From Acorus gramineus (Eukaryota; Streptophyta; Magnoliopsida; Acorales; Acoraceae): a stretch of DNA of 64,000 nucleotides. The stretch spans positions 11,481,496-11,545,495 of the forward strand of contig CM060857.1 in assembly GCA_030737835.1 (NCBI GenBank), written 5' to 3'. Numbering within the stretch: position 1 is the stretch's first letter; each line of letters starts with the position of its first letter. Positions 62,105 to 64,000 of this stretch are shown in pieces. Both the position numbers and the translations under genes were made by a program. The notes beneath the pieces are model-generated. The model did no database searches, was not told where the DNA came from, and saw only the letters and a list, made by a program, of their open reading frames with translations.

Positions 62105-63837
62105 AAAGGATGGATAAGGGAGAATACAGTAGTGTGAGGGATGGAATTCGGTTCTCCCCTCTTGGGTCGGATCTTCACTGATCTGAGCTTTGGATGTAGA
62201 CCCGATATGGCGTGGGTTGGTTCTTCCCTTCGCGTCAGTTCATCACCGCCTGCAGCCTCCTTGATCGTCTGGCTCCTCCTTCCCCTGTGGCTTTGGGTAC
62301 CTGAAACTCACACCAGTGTGGTGCCGGCTAACGCCCCTCCGACGCTCAAGTCAGTAAGCTCTCCCTCTAGGGTAGAAGAGGAACTTAGAGTCATTCAATC
62401 TTAGTAGGAGAGAGAGTCAGTGTTTGCATACCTTCAGAAGGAGGGGAAGTCTCCCCTTTTATACTCCATAAGGGCGTGCCGAGCTTGGCCTTGCAGGGTG
62501 ATCATATCACGATATGGAATCTCCACGTGGCCTCAGGATCCTTGGACATGTGGCTCCTAGGGATCATCATCATAGTATAACCGTTCTTTTGACGAACTGT
62601 CTTTTTCCAGTGTCAGGGAATATTCCCTTCGCTAACCGTTCTTTTGCAGAGGAGGGCCCTATGGCTGACCTGCCTTTTACTCGGGCACTGCCCTCTGGTC
62701 GGCTTAATCTTAAGGTCAGGCAATGTTTGACTCCCGTCCTGTGACTAACAGCGTATGGTTGCCTTTTTAGGTCAGGCTTAATCATCTACCCAACTTTCGA
62801 AGGAAAGCGGATTCATCCGAGCCGTTGGTGAAATTTCGGGCCCATGGGTTCTCCTTCCTCCGGCCCATTTTTACCAACAGGGCTGCTCCTAGGCCTGTCA
62901 ACCGGTCGGGTCGAATCGGATCGGGTCGGGGTGGATTCGGACCTAATTCGTGACAGGACCCGACGGGTCCGGGTCTAACCTAGGACCCGGCGGGTCCGGG
63001 GAAATGTGGACCCGGACCCGGACCCGGACCCGTCGGACCCGGGTCGGGTCCGGGTCCGACCCGACCCGGTGGTTGGGTAAAAAAAAAAAAAGAGAAGAGC
63101 TCATGTATTTGTTTGCCTTATCATTCTATTTGAAATTTTTTGTAATAAAACATTATTGTTAATGAGACTATGTTTGAATATAATTTTATACAATTCAAAA
63201 GAAGTAAATGAATTATTAAACAACATCCAAAACAATAATCACTAACATAAAAAAACATATTAACTTAAATAATAAACATAACTAACCTAAACAACATTCA
63301 AAACAATATTAACCTAAACAACATTCAAAACAATATTAACCTAAACAACATTCAAAACAATAAACACTAACATATTAACATAAATAATAAACATAAATCA
63401 TGCAACAAACTAATTAATCATACAAATTCAAAAGCTAATATGTTAATTGTCCAAAATAAATCGATTTATAAGCTTGTTATGATTATGATTTATGAACTTG
63501 TAGATACAAAAATAAGTTAAGTAAGAAATAAAATTATGTATCAACTAGTATTAATGGTCTTATAATATATAAGCATATTTTAATAAAACAATCGGGTCTC
63601 GGGTCCAACGGGTCGGGGCGGGGTGGACCCGGACCCGACCCGTTTGTTTGTTCGGGTCCGCCGGGTCGGGTCTAAATCGGGTCGGGTATATTACACGTGT
63701 AATCGGGTCCGGGTCGGGTCGGGTCCGGGTCTGGACCCGACCCGTTGACAGGCCTAGCTGCTCCTAGTCCAGCCCTTGTGCTTATTCGACATTGACTAAT
63801 TCGGTCACTGACAAGTAGAACAGCCCCCAACCAGCTA
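62105..63837 (-). mobile_element. Probable Gypsy-type LTR (solo or truncated), split by a hAT-like element
   Basis: On the minus strand a TATAAAAGGGGAG core promoter (complement at about 62452-62464) is followed by ACTGACTTGAGCGTCGGAGG and GCCGGCACCACACTGGTG. These are the familiar R-U5 words of plant Gypsy LTRs. Sequence of the same compositional type resumes after the hAT-like insertion at 62890-63756. No second LTR, primer site or pol is in the window. The outer edges are estimates. Confidence 0.5.
62890..63756. mobile_element. hAT-like MITE built of CGGGTCCGGGTC/GACCCGGACC words
   Basis: An 867-bp element with a perfect 8-bp duplication GCTGCTCC (62882-62889 and 63757-63764). Inverted ends: TAGGCCTGTCAACCGGTCGG and, in complement, TAGGCCTGTCAACGGGTCGG. 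Both arms are runs of GGGTCC/GGGTCG and complements. The AT-rich centre (about 63100-63590) carries a tandem of AACATTCAAAACAATATTAA-like units near 63285-63370. Non-coding. Confidence 0.88.
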
Positions 63838-64000
63838 TTTGTTTGACAAGAATAAACCTTGATAGCTATGCCTGGATAAGCTAGGATAAGATCTGATAAC
63901 TATTTTAAGAAAATGGTGGAATTGCTTATCGGGGCTTATCTATGCCAATAGATAAAAATACCATTCTCTGTCATTTTAAAATTTTTATCTAACCTAACAC
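63838..64000 (+). mobile_element. MITE, family M1, copy D, cut by the window end
   Basis: Begins at TTTGTTTGACAAGAATAAACC, lacking about 70 bases of the M1 left end, then follows copies B and C closely to the last base. The 5' truncation coincides with the end of the LTR-like block. Confidence 0.65.

Overview
This is nuclear DNA from a flowering plant. The genes are split by GT-AG introns, the products are plant-specific (chloroplast thioredoxin m, a P-class PPR protein, a class B heat stress factor, multidomain GRXS17), and AT-rich spacers are packed with plant-type transposons. The Hsf matches the HsfB5 type: its DNA-binding domain ends in a CEPSIFP-type linker and no LFGV repressor tetrapeptide is present. 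From recollection of the Hsf literature, that type is missing from grasses, so a non-grass lineage is more likely. I cannot name the species.

Seven protein genes are supported, and their exon joins were worked out by hand: GRXS17 (+, 5060-9236, 3 exons); an HsfB5-like factor (-, 10149-11553, 2 exons); a mitochondrial-type PPR protein (-, 15259-18834, 2 exons); an RMA-type RING E3 ligase (-, CDS 24168-24776, with a probable spliced 5' leader reaching about 26.9 kb); chloroplast thioredoxin m (-, 33227-38948, 2 exons around a 5.1 kb intron); a calumenin/reticulocalbin-like EF-hand protein (+, 41860-45617, 6 exons); and the ER chaperone BiP (+, 47510-51848, 8 exons). Every reconstructed join keeps the reading frame. 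Three products concern the ER (RMA, EF-hand protein, BiP) and two concern thiol redox or Fe-S work (GRXS17, Trx m). This is not a cluster or operon; the genes are independent.

The spacers and large introns hold at least five hAT-like non-autonomous elements with readable 8-bp target duplications; a Mutator-like element with a 9-bp duplication; three recurrent MITE families; LINE, SINE and LTR remnants; and several tandem repeats. The right-hand 10 kb is a nest. A 7.4 kb Mutator-like shell (53461-60866) holds a complete-looking Ty1/copia element (53964-58838: 135-bp LTRs, 5-bp duplication, initiator-tRNA primer site, uninterrupted 1196-residue pol ORF) and a hAT-like MITE. The copia element has no recognisable gag; a GC-rich repetitive leader of about 1 kb occupies that place. 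Next comes a Gypsy-type LTR split by another hAT-like element.

No new enzymatic or defence system is visible. The least ordinary signals are the family of hAT-like elements whose interiors consist of short oligonucleotides repeated in both orientations, the gag-less copia, a CKFS instead of CGFS active site in GRXS17, and dinucleotide microsatellites at or next to 5' splice sites in three genes.
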